This document shows, one piece after another, positions 23,470-23,555 of a stretch of DNA of 23,555 nucleotides. This DNA is from Alkalibaculum bacchi (lineage in GTDB: Bacteria > Bacillota > Clostridia > Eubacteriales > Alkalibacteraceae). Both the position numbers and the translations under genes were made by a program. Under the pieces are notes generated by a model. The model did no database searches. It was not told the origin of the DNA and saw only the letters and a list, made by a program, of their open reading frames with translations. Each line of letters opens with the position of its first letter. The first letter of the stretch is position 1. The stretch lies in the NCBI RefSeq assembly GCF_937875145.1, contig NZ_CALNCS010000073.1, forward strand, positions 1-23,555. The letters run 5' to 3'.

Positions 23470-23555
23470 GCCAACTAAATGTACCACCTCTGACATGTTT
23501 TGTACCATCTAGTGACATGAAATGTACCACCTGGTGACAAGTTGTTTACCGCCTC
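23470..23555. mobile_element. Terminal repeats of an IS21-family-like element (partial, runs off the window)
   Basis: TGTACCACCT at 23480, TGTACCATCT at 23501, TGTACCACCT at 23523 and TTTACCGCCT at 23545 recur every 21-22 bp, each followed by a TGACAWG-like box. Multiple short repeats of this kind at the tip are characteristic of IS21-family ends, where transposase IstA binds. The transposase genes would lie right of the window. The exact boundary cannot be fixed; it lies between about 23455 and 23480. Confidence 0.5.

Noticed and set aside
23161..23537. Two plus-strand frames rich in Phe, Leu, Cys or Ser near the right edge
   Set aside because: They are low-complexity antisense products of the 9-bp and 21-bp repeats encoding the Lys/Asn/Asp protein.

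Overview
The window looks like the chromosome of a low-GC, anaerobic, spore-former-type Firmicute of the class Clostridia. The A+T-rich intergenic DNA, strong AGGAGG-type ribosome binding sites, bifunctional AdhE, a clostridial 2-enoate-reductase-like flavoenzyme, a PocR chemoreceptor and a BusR-type regulator all fit. A moderately halophilic or alkaliphilic member is possible because of the betaine transporter, but the sequence does not prove it. Nearly all genes lie on the minus strand. No rRNA, tRNA or CRISPR array was seen.

Layout. (1) 1-282: a possible IS200/IS605-type right end, a C-terminal gene scrap with its terminator, and the adhE terminator. (2) 283-4958, minus: adhE, an azoreductase and an SGNH hydrolase. 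(3) 4959-5909: decayed DNA with one unrecognised broken frame, a clear deletion remnant of an HD-domain gene, and a palindromic REP-like element. (4) 5910-11212, minus: a soluble PocR chemoreceptor, the glycine betaine ABC operon opuAA-opuAB-opuAC with its own promoter, and upstream a GntR/RCK_C regulator of the BusR type. BusR homologues repress betaine uptake in response to c-di-AMP, so this is an osmoregulation island.

(5) 11578-15564, minus: a 2-enoate/2,4-dienoyl-CoA reductase-like FMN/FAD/Fe-S enzyme behind a textbook sigma-54 promoter and an upstream palindrome. The sigma-54 activator next to it has its N-terminal segment out of frame and apparently shortened. (6) 15831-19410: a DUF2249 gene (+), then a Gfo/Idh/MocA oxidoreductase and a HelD-like helicase (both minus). 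(7) 19659-23046: a sugar/polyol-phosphate operon (minus) of class II aldolase, SorE-like reductase and a scrap of the glucitol PTS IIBC gene, divergent from a DeoR regulator (+). (8) 23047-23555: a palindromic element, a hairpin, a Lys/Asn/Asp repeat-rich reading frame, and 22-bp repeats typical of an IS21-family end that appears to cut this gene.

The main theme is erosion. At least three genes (HD-domain, sigma-54 activator, PTS IIBC) keep recognisable ends but have lost internal segments. The best candidate for an interesting working system is the BusR-OpuA-PocR island, where transport, c-di-AMP control and chemotaxis toward a possible osmolyte may be linked.
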